Positions 34,858 through 46,082 of a stretch of DNA of 64,000 nucleotides are shown piece after piece. The notes beneath the pieces are model-generated. The model was given only the letters and a program-made list of their open reading frames with translations. It was not told the DNA's origin and made no database searches. How positions within the stretch are numbered: the stretch's first letter is position 1; each line of letters opens with the position of its first letter. Location of the stretch: contig CM064492.1 in the NCBI GenBank assembly GCA_032716605.1, forward strand, positions 52,118,844 to 52,182,843, given 5' to 3'. A program made the translations under genes and the position numbers. The DNA is from Paralithodes platypus (taxonomy: Eukaryota > Arthropoda > Malacostraca > Decapoda > Lithodidae).

Positions 34858-34904
34858 CATATATATATATATATATGCGTGTGTGTGTGTGTGTGTGTGT
34901 GTGA
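34858..34904. repeat. (AT)n(GT)n microsatellite
   Basis: Compound dinucleotide tract directly after the last tRNA-like unit. Confidence 0.92.
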
Positions 34905-35069
34905 TGAAGAAACTGTCAATGCCTGAACCAGACGAAATTATAACTGCTCTATATAATACAATGATATGTGTTGATATATTTTGATAATTAAAATAACCAA
35001 ATGTCCCTGTTTCCACATTTTACCCTGTCTATAATTATAGGATAAATCTAGTTTCTTATATTACATAAG

Positions 35070-35275
35070 GAGGATTACAATGCGTTTTAGCAGTATATTA
35101 TGGCTATCATTAGACGACATTATGCAGCTTAGGAAAGATCTCTAGGAATCAAAGTGTTCATAACTCAAAAACATAATTATCTTGCTCTCATAAGGTCATC
35201 TTAAACTTTATAAGATCGTCTAATAATAGCCAGAATATATTATCAAAATGCGCCATAATCCTCAAGGAGACAAGC
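35070..35275. mobile_element. MITE family M1, copy
   Basis: ATTAGACGACATTATGCAGC then TTAGGAAAGATCTC on the left, and ATAAGATCGTCTAATAATAG on the right. The end CGCCATAATCCTCAAGG matches the variant at 30800 and 54960. Confidence 0.78.
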
Positions 35276-35292
35276 TCAAGAAACGTGACCGC

Positions 35293-35657
35293 TTAAGGGG
35301 GTAGTGGCTGTATTTTTGGTCTATGTATTCAGTTATTCATTATTTGTTTAGTTTCCTCTATCGCTAGACCTCCATCAAACTTATAATTACACCCCTTATA
35401 TCCCCTTTCAAGATAAATTTGTTAATTTTTCGGTAAACAAATTTCCCGGCCAAAGGCCGGTTCCTCTTAAAATTACAGGCTCGCTGTCGCTCGCCAGGAA
35501 AAAATCGACACCTAAATGGCACTAAAGGTCTTAAAATTGACAAACGAAATGGGGTGAAATGTGTTTAAATCGCCAAACTAACAAAACAAACCTCTTAAAA
35601 CCTCAAAACTAATATGCTAAACATGAGGGTCCAGAAAAAATTAGTAGTAACACTTAA
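35293..35657. mobile_element. TTAA MITE family M3, copy 1
   Basis: TTAAGGGGGTAGTGGCTG at the left and GTAGTAACACTTAA at the right. It is in the reverse sense to other M3 copies: GGCCAAAGGCCGG core, GGCTCGCTGTCGCTCGCC and TCGACACCTAAATGGCAC follow in that order. Confidence 0.85.
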
Positions 35658-35704
35658 AGTGATCGACAATAATAAAATGGAGCGCAATGAAATGACGATG
35701 TTTT

Positions 35705-35973
35705 TCTTTTAATCTATCTATCTATTGCCTGACGCCGTGATCCCCACGAACGAAACGCCCCCATGCTCCTCTGTCCCCAGTCAGTCGACTCCCCTCCTCC
35801 CAACGAGCACCGCCTTCATCCATATACTTCTTCACTCCATCCTTCCACCTTTCTTTCGGTTTACCTCTCCCTATCTGTCCTTCCACCTCGCTCTCGTACA
35901 CCCTCTAGTCATTCTCTCGTTTCCCATACGTTCCATGTGGCCGAACTCTCTCAAGGTGTTCCTTTTCACACTT
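35705..35973 (-). mobile_element. LINE L-D copy 2, 3' end
   Basis: Minus-strand 3' end with a (GATA)n tail (plus strand ATCTATCTATCTATTGCCTG) and the UTR seen at 49170-49250, then the ORF2 C-terminus. It is cut at 35973 by L-C after CACTTTCCAGCACA and resumes at 37556. Confidence 0.88.
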
Positions 35974-37555
35974 TCCAGCACATTTCCAAAGGGAAATACT
36001 GCCTCATCATCTCCTAATGACTATCGCCCTATCTCCATTACACCTATCCTATCTAAGCTCTATGAGAGGCTTTTGTCCAGACGCCTTTCCTCTTACTGTA
36101 ATAGTCATAATTTGATACCAAACTCACAGTTTGGTTTTCGTAAGGGACTGGGTACATGTGATGCACTTCTGACACTCACCCATGACTTGCAATCTTCATT
36201 GGACCACGGACATGAGTCTGGCGTCGTGGCTATTGACTTTAGTTCTGCTTTTGATTTAGTCAACCATAAAGCACTTCTGTTTAAGTTACAGCTCATTGGT
36301 ATTGGTGGCAATTTTTTAAGGATCCTTGAAGATTTTTTGACGAAAAGATCTCAGTCTGTGGTCATTGATGGGTGTCATTCCCCTTCTGTTACTGTTGTTT
36401 CTGGTGTTCCACAAGGCAGTGTCCTTGGGCCTTTGTTGTTTATTATTTTTACTGCTGACCTGTGTTCCGAGCTTGAAAATAAACTAATCTCCTATGCTGA
36501 TGATACAGCTTTATATGCGTCAATTGCATCACCAATAGATCGACACGTAATTGCTACTGCTCTGAATAGGGATTTAGCCAAAATTACATCATGGTGTGAA
36601 CTTTGGGGCATGAAACTTAATGCTAGTAAAACACACTCCATTAGCATCAGCAGATCTCGTACCTTAGATCCTCCCCATCCTTATCTATAAGTTTCTGGCG
36701 AGCAAATTGAGAATGTGGATACTCTGCATTTGTTAGGAGTTACTCTTGATCCCAAACTTACTTTTGAAAAGCATATTCGTTCATTCTCCTCTTCCATTTC
36801 CCAAAAAATTGGTCTGCTTTGCAAGGTTTATAAAACATTTGCTTGTGACGCCACAGTTATCAAGTCTTTTTATGCTTTTATTTTGCCACATTTCGAGTAC
36901 TGCTCACCTGTCTGGTTGTCAGCAGCTGACTGCCATCTCAAGTTGCTTGACAGGTCGCTAAATTCCATCAGTTTTATTCTACCTCATTTGTCCCTTGATC
37001 TGTGTCATCAACGTAAAGTTGGTGCCCTTAGTCTTTTATTTAAAGTTTTTAACAACCCTCAGCATCCCTTACATGGGGTTCTGCCTGGGCCCTATGTCCG
37101 GGCTCGTGCAACTAGATTCACAAGCAATCTTAATGATCTTGCCAGGAGCCGTGTTAATTTTTCTACTACACAGTTTTCACATTGTTTTGTGCCGGCCATG
37201 GTTGACTTGTGGAATAAGTTGCCAAATAAGATAGTCAATTCAGCAAATATCTCCATTTTTAAGTCTAGAGTTAATGCTTTTTTGCAGCATTAATTCTAAT
37301 GTTTAAACTTATTTTGTTCTATTTTATTGTATTATATTTATGCTTGATATCCTCCACTGCATAATATGTTATCTGTGTTTAATATGTGTATATGTACAGT
37401 ACAGTATACAGTATGTGTTTTTATTTTGTCCTAAGTTGCCGTAGTCTCTCTCCAGTGCCTCCGTGTGTTTTGTGTGGATTGATCTTGATGGTGTTTCTGC
37501 ACCCTGGTTGGAGACTTCGGCATCTCATATAATAATAATAATAATAATAATAATC
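35974..37555 (+). mobile_element. Jockey-like LINE L-C (5' truncated)
   Basis: It holds an RT, a 3' UTR and a (TAA)n tail (37531-37555), inserted into L-D. On its left the L-D text breaks at CCAGCACA and on its right resumes TCTACCTCCACACC, as expected when compared with 48955-48985. Everything upstream of the RT is missing. Confidence 0.87.
35976..37293 (+). pseudogene. L-C reverse transcriptase, one stop codon
   Basis: Blocks: SPNDYRPISITPILSKLYER near 36013-36070, SQFGFRKGLGTCDALL near 36124-36170, VVAIDFSSAFDLVNHKALLF near 36222-36280 (first Asp), SGVPQGSVLGPLLF near 36400-36440 and LISYADDTALYAS near 36484-36523 (catalytic ADD). A single in-frame stop at 36688-36690 separates this from the 192-residue C-terminal part (36715-37293; LLGVTLDPKLTFEKHI, FEYCSPVWLSAADC, VDLWNKLPNKIV), which continues in the same frame. 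Only one lesion is seen in about 1.3 kb, so the insertion is fairly young, but 5' truncation makes it dead. The ORF segment before 35974 is L-D sequence read through by chance. Confidence 0.9.
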
Positions 37556-39388
37556 TACCTCCACACCACACCTCCTTCATACTTCCTCATTCGTCTGTCT
37601 ATCCCTCCATGTAACTCCACATGCACTTCTCAAGTAACTCATTTCCACCCCTATCACTCTTGGTCTGAGTTTTTCCACCAACATCCATGCTTCGCTTTCA
37701 TAAGTCAGTGTCCGGATTACCACACTGTCATGCAAGGACTTCTTCACTTCCATACTGACCACCCTATTTCTTGTTACTGCTTCCAGCGTTCCTACAGCCC
37801 TCTTCCCCTGTTGCACCCTCTCCCGCACGTCTTCATCCATAGTCCCATCTTTACTCAACACACTGCCCAGATACTTAAATGAGCTGACAATCTCCATAGC
37901 CTGACTATTCAACTTCACCTCACACTCTGTGGCTTCACCCCTTTTGAAGACCATAATCTTGCTCTTCCCCGCATTTACCTTCAGATTCCGTTTTTCTCAC
38001 ACTGTTCCAAACATATTTACCAGACCCTGCAACTCCCATTAATTATTGCTCATCAGAACTGTATCATCAGCAAATAGCAGTAAAGGTAGCTTCCACTCGT
38101 TTTCCTCCCTTATCAGCGATACACCAACATCCACTGCTCTTCCTTGTATTCCTTTCATGACTCCATCCATATAATATACAGTAAACAACCATAGGAACAT
38201 CACACGCCCCTGTTTCAACCCAACATTCAGGTCAAAGAACTCGCTCTGATCATTCTCCACACGTACTGCCGCCTTTGCACCCTCATAAATGCTCTTCACT
38301 GTTTTCAGCAACTTGCCATCTACTCCGTATATTCTCAGTACTTTCCACATACCTTCTTTATCCACTCTGTCATACGCCTTCTCCAAGTCCATAAAGGCAA
38401 CTTACAGCTTTTGTTGCTTCTCCAAATGTTTCTCCACAACACATTTCAGGGTAAAAATCTGATGTATACATCCTCTTCCCTTCCTAAAACCACCCTGCTC
38501 GTCACATATCCATTTCTCCGTTCTCGCTCTCACTCTGTCAATCACTACCCTACTGTACACCTTCCCTACTACGCTTAGAAGACATATTCCTCGGTGGTTA
38601 CCACACACTCCTCTTTCCCCTTTACCCTTATATAGGGGGACTATTATGCCAGTTTTCCAGTCATCAGGTGGACTCCCCTTCTCCCATGCTAGTTTGCACA
38701 TTTTCCATACCCATTTGATCACTATCTCACCACTATACCTCAGCATTTCCTCACACACTCCGTCTGTTCCTGGTGCTTTCCCCAACTTCACTCTTTCAAT
38801 GGCTTCACACACTTCTGACCTCCTGATCCCCACATCCTCCTCCACTACTTCTCTTCTTCTCCCTCCCATACCCCATCCAACTATGTTTGCTGGCGCTTTA
38901 TTCCTTACATATAGCAATTAGTTATAGTACTCCCTCCATATTTCGACTCTCACTTGCTTCTCGGCTAGCACTCGCCCATTCTTATCTTTCACACCCTTAC
39001 TGATTCCCTCGCTACCTTCGCTAACTTTCTTGACTTCCAGAACAGTTTCTCACACTCCCTCCATTTTACACTCAGATTCCATCCAAATTCCTCATCCACT
39101 CTTCTCTTACTTAACTTCACTACTCTCTTTACCACTCTCTTTTTCTCCACGTACTTCACTTGTTTCTGTCTCTCCAAATCTATATTCCCTCTACTACCCA
39201 ACCACTCTCTATGCACTTTCTTCTAGGTCATCCACATCTGTTTTTACCTCTTCTGTCCACCATTTTGTACCCTTCAATCCCCTCCCTCTTCTCCTTGCTC
39301 CACACACCTTCTCACATGCTGAACAGATCTCTTCCTTAAACACATTGCTCATCTCCTCCACTTCCTCCTGTGACGCTTCTGCATAGTA
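37556..39388 (-). mobile_element. LINE L-D copy 2, RT section
   Basis: Middle part of the interrupted L-D copy, carrying the reverse transcriptase. It is bounded by L-C at 37555 and by the TG...CA insertion at 39389. Confidence 0.88.
37577..39388 (-). pseudogene. L-D reverse transcriptase, copy 2
   Basis: Pieces in order on the minus strand: GRGLKGTKWWTEEVKTDVDD (39230-39290), a linker rich in Arg/Lys/Glu (39216-38989), RRSEVCEAIERVKLGKAPGT (38770-38830), GNHRGICLLSVVGKVYSRVV (38540-38600), FMDLEKAYDRVDKEGMWKVL (38340-38395), LNVGLKQGRVM (38190-38225), LLLFADDTVLMSNN (38039-38080) and SFKYLGSVLSKDGTMDEDV (37830-37890). Frameshifts separate the blocks near 38400, 38030 and 38920, and the QG-x-V box reads GLKQGRV instead of GLKQGCV seen at 48.3 kb. 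I cannot place L-D in a named LINE clade with confidence. Confidence 0.86.
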
Positions 39389-42300
39389 GCCACGTGCGGG
39401 CATGCGCGCGCGTCGGCTGCCCAGCCGTTTAGAGACCGGATGGTGGCAGCCGGTCGGCAGGCTTTTCCTTAGTATATATCCTACGACAACGTAACTAATG
39501 TCTGGGATATTCTTATGTTGTTTCACAGCTTGAAGCTGCCCTTATTCTTAACCAACGCATCTTAGTATATTTTATTCTCAATAGTTGATTATTTCATTAT
39601 AATATATAAGATGTAAGTCTAGTGAGGGCGGGAGGAGACGAGCGGGAGAGAGAGACCGGCTTGGGACGTTGCTTCGCTTGCCAGCTTGGGACGAGCCTGA
39701 AGCGTTGCCATATGCATTTGTTTGCAACGTTAGGCTTAGTTTCGACTCACGCACGGGGTAGAGGATTTTGACCCGGCAACTATGTTAAGTGTTGCCTAGC
39801 CTGGGATGTATTCTGCATGCCTAGGGTGGGGTCCAGACAGATTCAAGACTCAGAGCTCACCTCACTGTCGTACCCTTCGGACCCCCTTGATATCTATCCC
39901 TCTCAACCCCTCTTAGAAACTTTCTCTCTTACTTTGTATACCTTCCTTCCACTGCTTCACCAATCTATTTAATTATCCCATCCCCTTGATAGACCTTATA
40001 TCTATTATTGTATTAACGACGAGCTCTCAGATAACTAGATAGGATTTTGGGCCTTATGCAGAGACGTAATTTTTAATGAGACCTAGGAAGCTTTTTTGTT
40101 GTCTCATATTTGGTGGTTTCATGCTTGCTAGTGTGTTCTTGTGTCAGGTTAGCAGGGGCTAGACCGGAGAGGAGTCTTTTTGCGATCCTTTAAGTAAAGT
40201 CTGCTGGTGCGAGTCCTGTGGACCCGCACGACTTTACTAGGATACCTGTGGGAGTCTGGGGGCATTTTCTTGTCTGTGTCCCTGTGTGTCTAGTGTTGTG
40301 TTGTGTGAGGGCCCTTGCCTAGTCCACTCAGCACTGCGCTAGCACGTCTTGCTTTTGTTTTAGGGTCACCAGGAGAAAGTCAGATACTTGCGATCAGAGT
40401 CTCTCAAGAGTAATAGAGTAATTTGGCGCACAGAATTGGGAACGTCCCTAGGCTAGAGCAGGTGGCTCAGCCCGGGTATCCGAAGCCTATATCCTTCCAG
40501 CTAGACCTCTGCCACCTGGCAGATTAACAGCTAGGGGTTTATTATTTCTGTATGCTTGTTATTGTGCCACAGTTTACCGTTTTTGTGAGCATTGTGAGTC
40601 AGGGTGTGGTTTAGAGACTCTGTCCGAGCAGGCTTGCCTGACTAAGAGTGAGAAGCACACCTGTATGTGGTCAGGGGCGTAGCTAGAGATTTGGAGGCCC
40701 AGGGGGCTTGGTGCCTGGAGGGGCCCCCTCCATGGTTTGCTTATTATAGAAGGGGGTGGGGGTGGCGAGCGAAGCGAGCCTAATCAGCTGGGGGGTTCGG
40801 GGTGGCGCTGTAAGCCCCCCCGAGACAATTTTAGAATAATAATGCTACCTAGGTGCATTTTGACGATATCCATGACTCAATAGTGGGGTACTGGTAATAA
40901 TTTAATATACAATTAATTATTATATCACCGTTATCTAATGGATTAGGAATACATGTACAATGGATGGTACAATACTGTAAAACATATACCACTTTGATGA
41001 ACTCTTTCTCTTTGTCGTTCATTAGGCATGTCTGAAATAAGAATATAAAATATAATACTAATAAAATAATACAAAATAATAATGTACATGAAACGTGATA
41101 ACATTAAAATATTATTTCAACCCCACCACTGGCGTTAGGGAGTTAAAATAGGCGTCATTGGTAGGCCTAATCAAGCTATGCATTACCTCAAATCTCAATA
41201 CTGGGGGCCTCTTCTTGAGAACCCCAGTAACTTGTTAGAAAGCTTACCAACGTTTGCACCTGTCCCTGAACCAGCCAAAGGGCTAGATTAACCTACAAAC
41301 GAGTATTCAATGCTCACAACTGTGTTCCTTCTTATTTCACAGTTCCTGGGCTTGATATGTACAGCCACCATAGCCTATAGCCTATATGGAAGGCGTATGG
41401 TAGCATAAATAAAAGTTATCCAGAGTCTAAATTTGAAAGAATGAGTCATAGTGCTCATAGCCTAACCAAGGTAGCCTACACTCTACACCATTAATGTTGC
41501 CTCTCTATGCTCTATTTTAGCTGATGTATTGCACCCATACTTAATTAACTAATATTAAACGACTATGCATCTTTTTCACGATAAAGCTAAGGTTTAGTAA
41601 GACCATAAACATTGTATAGGCTATGTTAGGCCCCCTACAGTTCGAGAACAATATATGAGACCAAAACATAGTCCTACAAATTTCAAGGCCTAAATATTTA
41701 GCACTTTAGAAGTTTAGCCTACTCTACAAATATCTTCGATACCACTCAACTTTCTCACAAGGTTAAGTACATAGGTTTTCTATGAACTATAGCTATCGAT
41801 TTGACCATTACAGTTCACGAAAAAGAAAATATTACCGAAATATTTGGTTCCTATATTTATATATAATTGTATGTAGGCCTAATCTTCGGTTATACACTCA
41901 ACTTACTAACAATCACCATGTTTCTTGTTGTCAAATTAGGCTATATCTTATTATTCCTTTACACATGCTTACGAAAAACACAGTATATTAACCAACTGTC
42001 AAACTCAATAGTAATGTATATAAAGTATAATCATCAGGCCTACCTATAGGCAGTGCGTCCTAAGCAAGTGGCGGGTAGGAGGCTAGGAGCGAGAGCGACG
42101 ATGTTTCCCCTTGCACCGCCAAATAAATACTGATGGAATGATCGTTATTTTTCTAATTTTAAATACCCATGACGTCGCAGGATAGAAGAAAAGAAAGAGG
42201 TTAAATCAGAAAACACACATGGTGTTTATTTTACTCATTATTAATATTACTTATATACACAGTATATACTATTAGTATAATTAATATTATTTTCAGATCC

Positions 42301-42968
42301 ATTTGGGGGCCCCCTTCTCTTGGGGGCCCGGGGGGCGATTTCAAACAGCCCCCCCCCCCCCCCCCCCTTAGCTACGCCACTGTATGTGGTTATGTTGCGA
42401 GTTGCTGCCTTTATTTAATTATACCTATGCCATTATACACTGTAGGTCCTATCACTAGTATTTATTCCTGCTTATGAGTTAAGAGTTCTCTAAATCCGTA
42501 ACGTACTTTCTTTGCTAAGCATCAGATCCTACAGTAGCCGCATGCAGTTTAGAAACCCGCATCTTGTCTACCGGTACGATGTTTTGAGGACTGTTTGCTT
42601 TCACCTTCTTCCATGCAGGGGTGATTAGTTGTATTAATTAACGTAACGTTAAATGTACTTTCTTCTAGTTTGTTATTAAATTGTTTCTGCAATTTAATTC
42701 CGTTAAATAATCTTTTCCTTGAAGCTTTAAGTCAACTTAATTGTGTGATCTTTTATATAGCCTGCTGGACTATCATCAGTCTATAGTGCGTGCACCCTGT
42801 AACCGAGTCATAGGATACCTCGTTGTCCAGGCAGGACTTTTGACGGTTTAGGGTGGTTTGTTGCCTGGGTTTATAGATAAGGGTTGGATCTAGCGTTTTC
42901 CGTTGTTGCTTGTTGCCGCATACCTAGTCCAATAGAAAGAGCCCAGTGTTTATATATCCCAGGACGTA
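39389..42968 (+). mobile_element. TG...CA insertion, LTR-like, unclassified
   Basis: It interrupts L-D between DLEDME and ASQEEVEEM. The plus strand starts near TGCATAGTAGCCACGTGCGG (39383-39402) and ends CCAGGACGTAACA (about 42970), so TG...CA borders are possible, with GAAG/GGAG as a poor target duplication. Without its own hAT insert it is about 1.87 kb. It has no RT, protease or integrase frame and no second copy in the window, so solo LTR, TRIM-like or other status is open. Borders are uncertain by several bases. Confidence 0.55.
40672..42382. mobile_element. hAT-type non-autonomous DNA transposon, 1,711 bp
   Basis: Termini CAGGGGCGTAGCTAGAG and, inverted, CAGTGGCGTAGCTAAGG, flanked on both sides by a perfect 8-bp direct repeat TATGTGGT (40664-40671 and 42383-42390). 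An 8-bp duplication with CA-G...CTG ends is diagnostic of the hAT group. Subterminal GGGGCCCCC and GGGGGCCC blocks are near both ends. No transposase frame remains; small open frames at 41782-42049 are not recognisable. It lies inside the TG...CA insertion. Confidence 0.9.
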
Positions 42969-43225
42969 ACACTCCATATCTTCCAGGTCAAACCTACCTA
43001 GTCGTTTTTCTACTGCTCTCCTGTACTCTTCCCCGATTTCCTCCTCCTGCATCCTCTCTACCCTCCTCCCCATTCCACCTTCCTATTGCCTCCCTCCAGC
43101 TCTCCTCTCCCACTTCTTTTGTATCCTAATTTTAGCTACTACTACATAATGGTCAGACAGACCCCCTTCAATATCCCTATACACCCTATCATCCAGCAAA
43201 GTTTTCTTCATTCGTTCATCCACAC

Positions 43226-43250
<25 letters not shown>
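42969..43250 (-). pseudogene. LINE L-D copy 2, endonuclease end
   Basis: The minus strand reads RMKKTLLDDRVYRDIEGGLS, then SDHYVVVAKIRIQKKWE with the SDH motif of an APE-type nuclease, then after a stop REEYRRAVEKRLGRFDLEDM-like sequence that runs into the insertion at 42968. The 5' remainder is cut by a (T)n tract at 43231-43263. This is the 5' piece of the L-D copy whose other parts are at 37556-39388 and 35705-35973. Confidence 0.82.
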
Positions 43251-43256
<6 letters not shown>

Positions 43257-43923
43257 TTTTTTTCTATATTCCAACTTACTTCCTCTCGGGCATAGGCTGA
43301 GAGCCTTAACATTCACCGCTTTACAATGAACAGTGAAGCCCGTTAGGTCTTGTTCCAGTCTAGGGAGTGAGACATGTGAAGCACGTAGAGTACAACGAGC
43401 ACCTGCCATCTTGCCTTCACATGAGGCACGGTGCTCACTCATGGCCCGAAATGACCCCATCTCTGAAGCCACCTCGTTCCCGTGCTTCACTGTCTCACCA
43501 CCTAGACTCGGACTCTTACACTTACACACACACACAACGCCACCTGTTGAGCAGATAACTCATCAGGCATTGCACCCCTATAGCATATTTTGAATATGGG
43601 AATATTCATACAGTGCTATTTAATCAGGGAACAATGAGGGTATTTTATTGACGTTTCGGTGGGCTTGTGGTAATGCACTGATACTAGGTACAGTATCAGT
43701 GCCTTTCGTTCCACCAGCTGGTGGTAAATTGCCATGTCCTATTATTGACTACTCAGCCAGTACGTAGAATCTGTAGCAAAATATACCAGAATATCGTAGT
43801 TTCGTATTTCTTCAGTTGTCTTTCCCTCTTCCTATGAGTTAAGCTGCTTCAAGTTCCGTGTGTCCAGACATCTTGACTCCAACGTACCTTGAATTTGGTT
43901 CTCTTTAGCTTTTTCAACTTAGC
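43251..43923. other. Poly-T tract and unassigned sequence
   Basis: After T of about 25, sequence at 43270-43535 is open on both strands (150 residues on minus) and could be 5' L-D sequence, but it has no recognisable block. Nothing is recognised at 43560-43920. Confidence 0.45.
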
Positions 43924-43970
43924 GGGTGGGGGTGGGGGGATGACACTTGTTACAGGCAGCTTTGCCTTTG
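43924..43970. repeat. Hairpin repeat, copy 1
   Basis: GACACTTGTTACAGGCAGCT with G-rich left and CTCCCCC right arms; the sister copy is at 45055-45098. Confidence 0.65.
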
Positions 43971-44052
43971 GTCTCCCCCACATACTTATAAACAAATGTA
44001 AAGCTAAAAAACAGCTAAGGGATTATATTTTCCGCCAGATGGAAACACATAG

Positions 44053-44275
44053 ACTATAGAGGGATTTCATATAGCAGTATTTCACGGAACAGGATTTAAT
44101 AGAGCGGTGTTTCATATAGCAGTATTTCACAGAGCAATATTTCATAGAGCATTATTTCATAGAGCATTATTTCATAGATCAGTATTGCATAGAGCAGTAT
44201 TTCATATAGCAGTATTTCATAGGGTAGTATTTCATAGAGTAGTAAGTCATAGAGTAGTATTTCGTAGAGCAGTCT
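44053..44275. repeat. 15-bp minisatellite, about 14 units
   Basis: Tandem CATAGAGCAGTATTT units with single-base changes. Because 15 is a multiple of 3, all plus-strand frames show a five-residue period; the 96-residue frame at 44107-44397 is a by-product, not a gene. Confidence 0.92.
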
Positions 44276-45054
44276 TTTTTATAACTCAGTGTGGGATGGA
44301 CAGTGCAGGGGATAGCATGTACACCAATAAACCCTGTCAGTCAGTTTGTCACTATTTGCCCTTTTACTGTATCGCTGGCTACGACCCTTCCACGTAGATG
44401 TTAGTTTAGAAATATATATTTAAATCCTTCAGCATGATGACGTAAGTTTCGTTTTAATATGGTTAATATTAGAGGATATTTGTTAGCTGACAATCTACCT
44501 CTAGGACGCAAAGAGGTAAATATAAGCCCAATAAACCATCTGAATAATATAGGACCTATTAAAAGTGCATACAAGTCTAATGTTTGACGTAATAAAAGGT
44601 ATACAAAATATTGAACTAAAAGGGTTAATGCTCCCTTTCTTTGTAAACATGTTATACTTTGTTTATCTTCTTTATCGTAAATATCGAGTGTTCGTAGACA
44701 AACATATCTATAAACTTAATACTAGATTCAATAGTTTATGTGTACGATTTTGAATATTACTGGGGATATTGTAGACACCAATCGAGCAGGGCAATACCTA
44801 GGGGAAGCCTCATAGGCATGTGATAAGGAGTTGCTGGACCTACTGTGTCATTTGTCTGGCTTCCCTCACTGTTTCATTTTGTGTCTCACCTACACAGAGA
44901 GTAATCCAGCTAGCTCTCACAAACACCTCCTCCTCATAGTTATTTCATTACACTAAACAAACACACCTCACTTCTTCCCAATATAACACCCCCACACACA
45001 CAACACCAAAAATAAATATAACACAAAAATAGTGCTTATCAATATTTCACCTTT
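44276..45054. other. Unassigned spacer
   Basis: No gene, element terminus or repeat recognised. Confidence 0.5.
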
Positions 45055-45098
45055 GGAGGAGACACTTGTTGCAGGCAGCTTTGTTTTTTGTCTCCTCC
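45055..45098. repeat. Hairpin repeat, copy 2
   Basis: GGAGGAGACA and TGTCTCCTCC are perfect 10-bp arms around CTTGTTGCAGGCAGC and a T-rich spacer. It shares its loop with 43924-43970. Confidence 0.75.
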
Positions 45099-45264
45099 AT
45101 GCACATAAAACCAAAATATATATATAAACCGAGCATTTTTCAATTACAGGTATAATTTTTGTTTCATTTGAGTGCAGAAATCGCATAAACGTTGAAGAGC
45201 CACTTTTAATTTATAAGAATATTGCTATACATTTGCCTAACAACAAAAAGCTCAAATCCTGTAT

Positions 45265-45335
45265 TTAAGGGGGTCACCTGTTTTTTTTTTCTCTTTCTCT
45301 TCCTCATAGAAACACTACAGTGTAGTGTTTCTATG
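45265..45335. repeat. M2-like terminus and 31-bp palindrome
   Basis: TTAAGGGGGTCACCTG followed by T/C-rich sequence resembles one M2 end only. It leads into 15-bp perfect arms CATAGAAACACTACA (45305-45319) and TGTAGTGTTTCTATG (45321-45335) around one G. Confidence 0.75.
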
Positions 45336-45654
45336 GTGTAGTGACTCATTGTGGTAGTGCTTTTAATAACAACAACAACAACAATAATAATAATAATTAT
45401 AATAATGTTTATTTATTTGTTTTATTCCGTGACAGTGTAGAGACTGGACTTCTCTCTAAAAGACAAAGCAAAATATGTAAAATTCTATAAAACACACAGT
45501 AACAAATATAACACTACGAATATAATTATGTACAGTTGGCTACATACATTTGGATGCACTCCATGATTATATTTATGGAAGTAAAATTAGTATGATTGAA
45601 TTGGAATGGTAAATTCGTATGCAACAGGCGAATGATATGAACAATTAACTCTTC
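45336..45654. other. Spacer with AAT repeat
   Basis: (AAC)n/(AAT)n tract at 45367-45405; otherwise nothing recognised. Confidence 0.55.
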
Positions 45655-45859
45655 TGTACCGGCGACGTCATATAAATTATATTCTCGCTATATAAAGACA
45701 ATTTTGTGCAGTTTAAGAGGGATATGAGGTAGACAAAAGTGTTAAGCGAGATGGTTTGAAGCCTAGTAATTGATGGAGGCCCTTTTTTTAACTGGATAAC
45801 ATCGTTTAATATAAGCTAGAATAAAGGTCAAAAAACGTCGCTGGTACAGAAGGGGTTAA
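45655..45859. mobile_element. TTAA MITE family M1, near-complete copy
   Basis: TTAACTCTTCTGTACCGGCG at the left and CGTCGCTGGTACAGAAGGGG then TTAA at the right. The arms include TATAAAGACAATTTTGTGCA and ATCGTTTAATATAAGC. About 205 bp. Confidence 0.87.
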
Positions 45860-45871
45860 CGTCTGATAGTA

Positions 45872-46082
45872 CAGTCGGCCAAATAGGTGATGTCGCGGCA
45901 CCAAGTATATTTCAATCAATAATTGGTATCAGCACTATCTAAGCATCAATTTATCGTTTCGAGTGATATATACATACATGTTCCTATCTATACAAACCAT
46001 ATTCAACATCTGACAGACATTAATACAGCACACAGAGAGCAAAAGGTAATGAGAGCGGCGACATGACTTATTTGGCCAACTG
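45872..46082. mobile_element. Mariner-like MITE, 211 bp, between 27-bp direct repeats
   Basis: Ends CAGTCGGCCAAATAGGTGAT and, inverted, CAGTTGGCCAAATAAGTCAT; TA on both sides as in Tc1/mariner insertions. The flanks 45845-45871 and 46083-46109 are a perfect 27-bp direct repeat that contains the M1 end (CAGAAGGGGTTAACGTCTGA), far longer than the expected TA duplication. Confidence 0.85.

Noticed and set aside
42884..43129. Plus-strand open frame at the L-D endonuclease
   Set aside because: Antisense to the recognisable SDH-containing nuclease fragment and crossing the insertion border.
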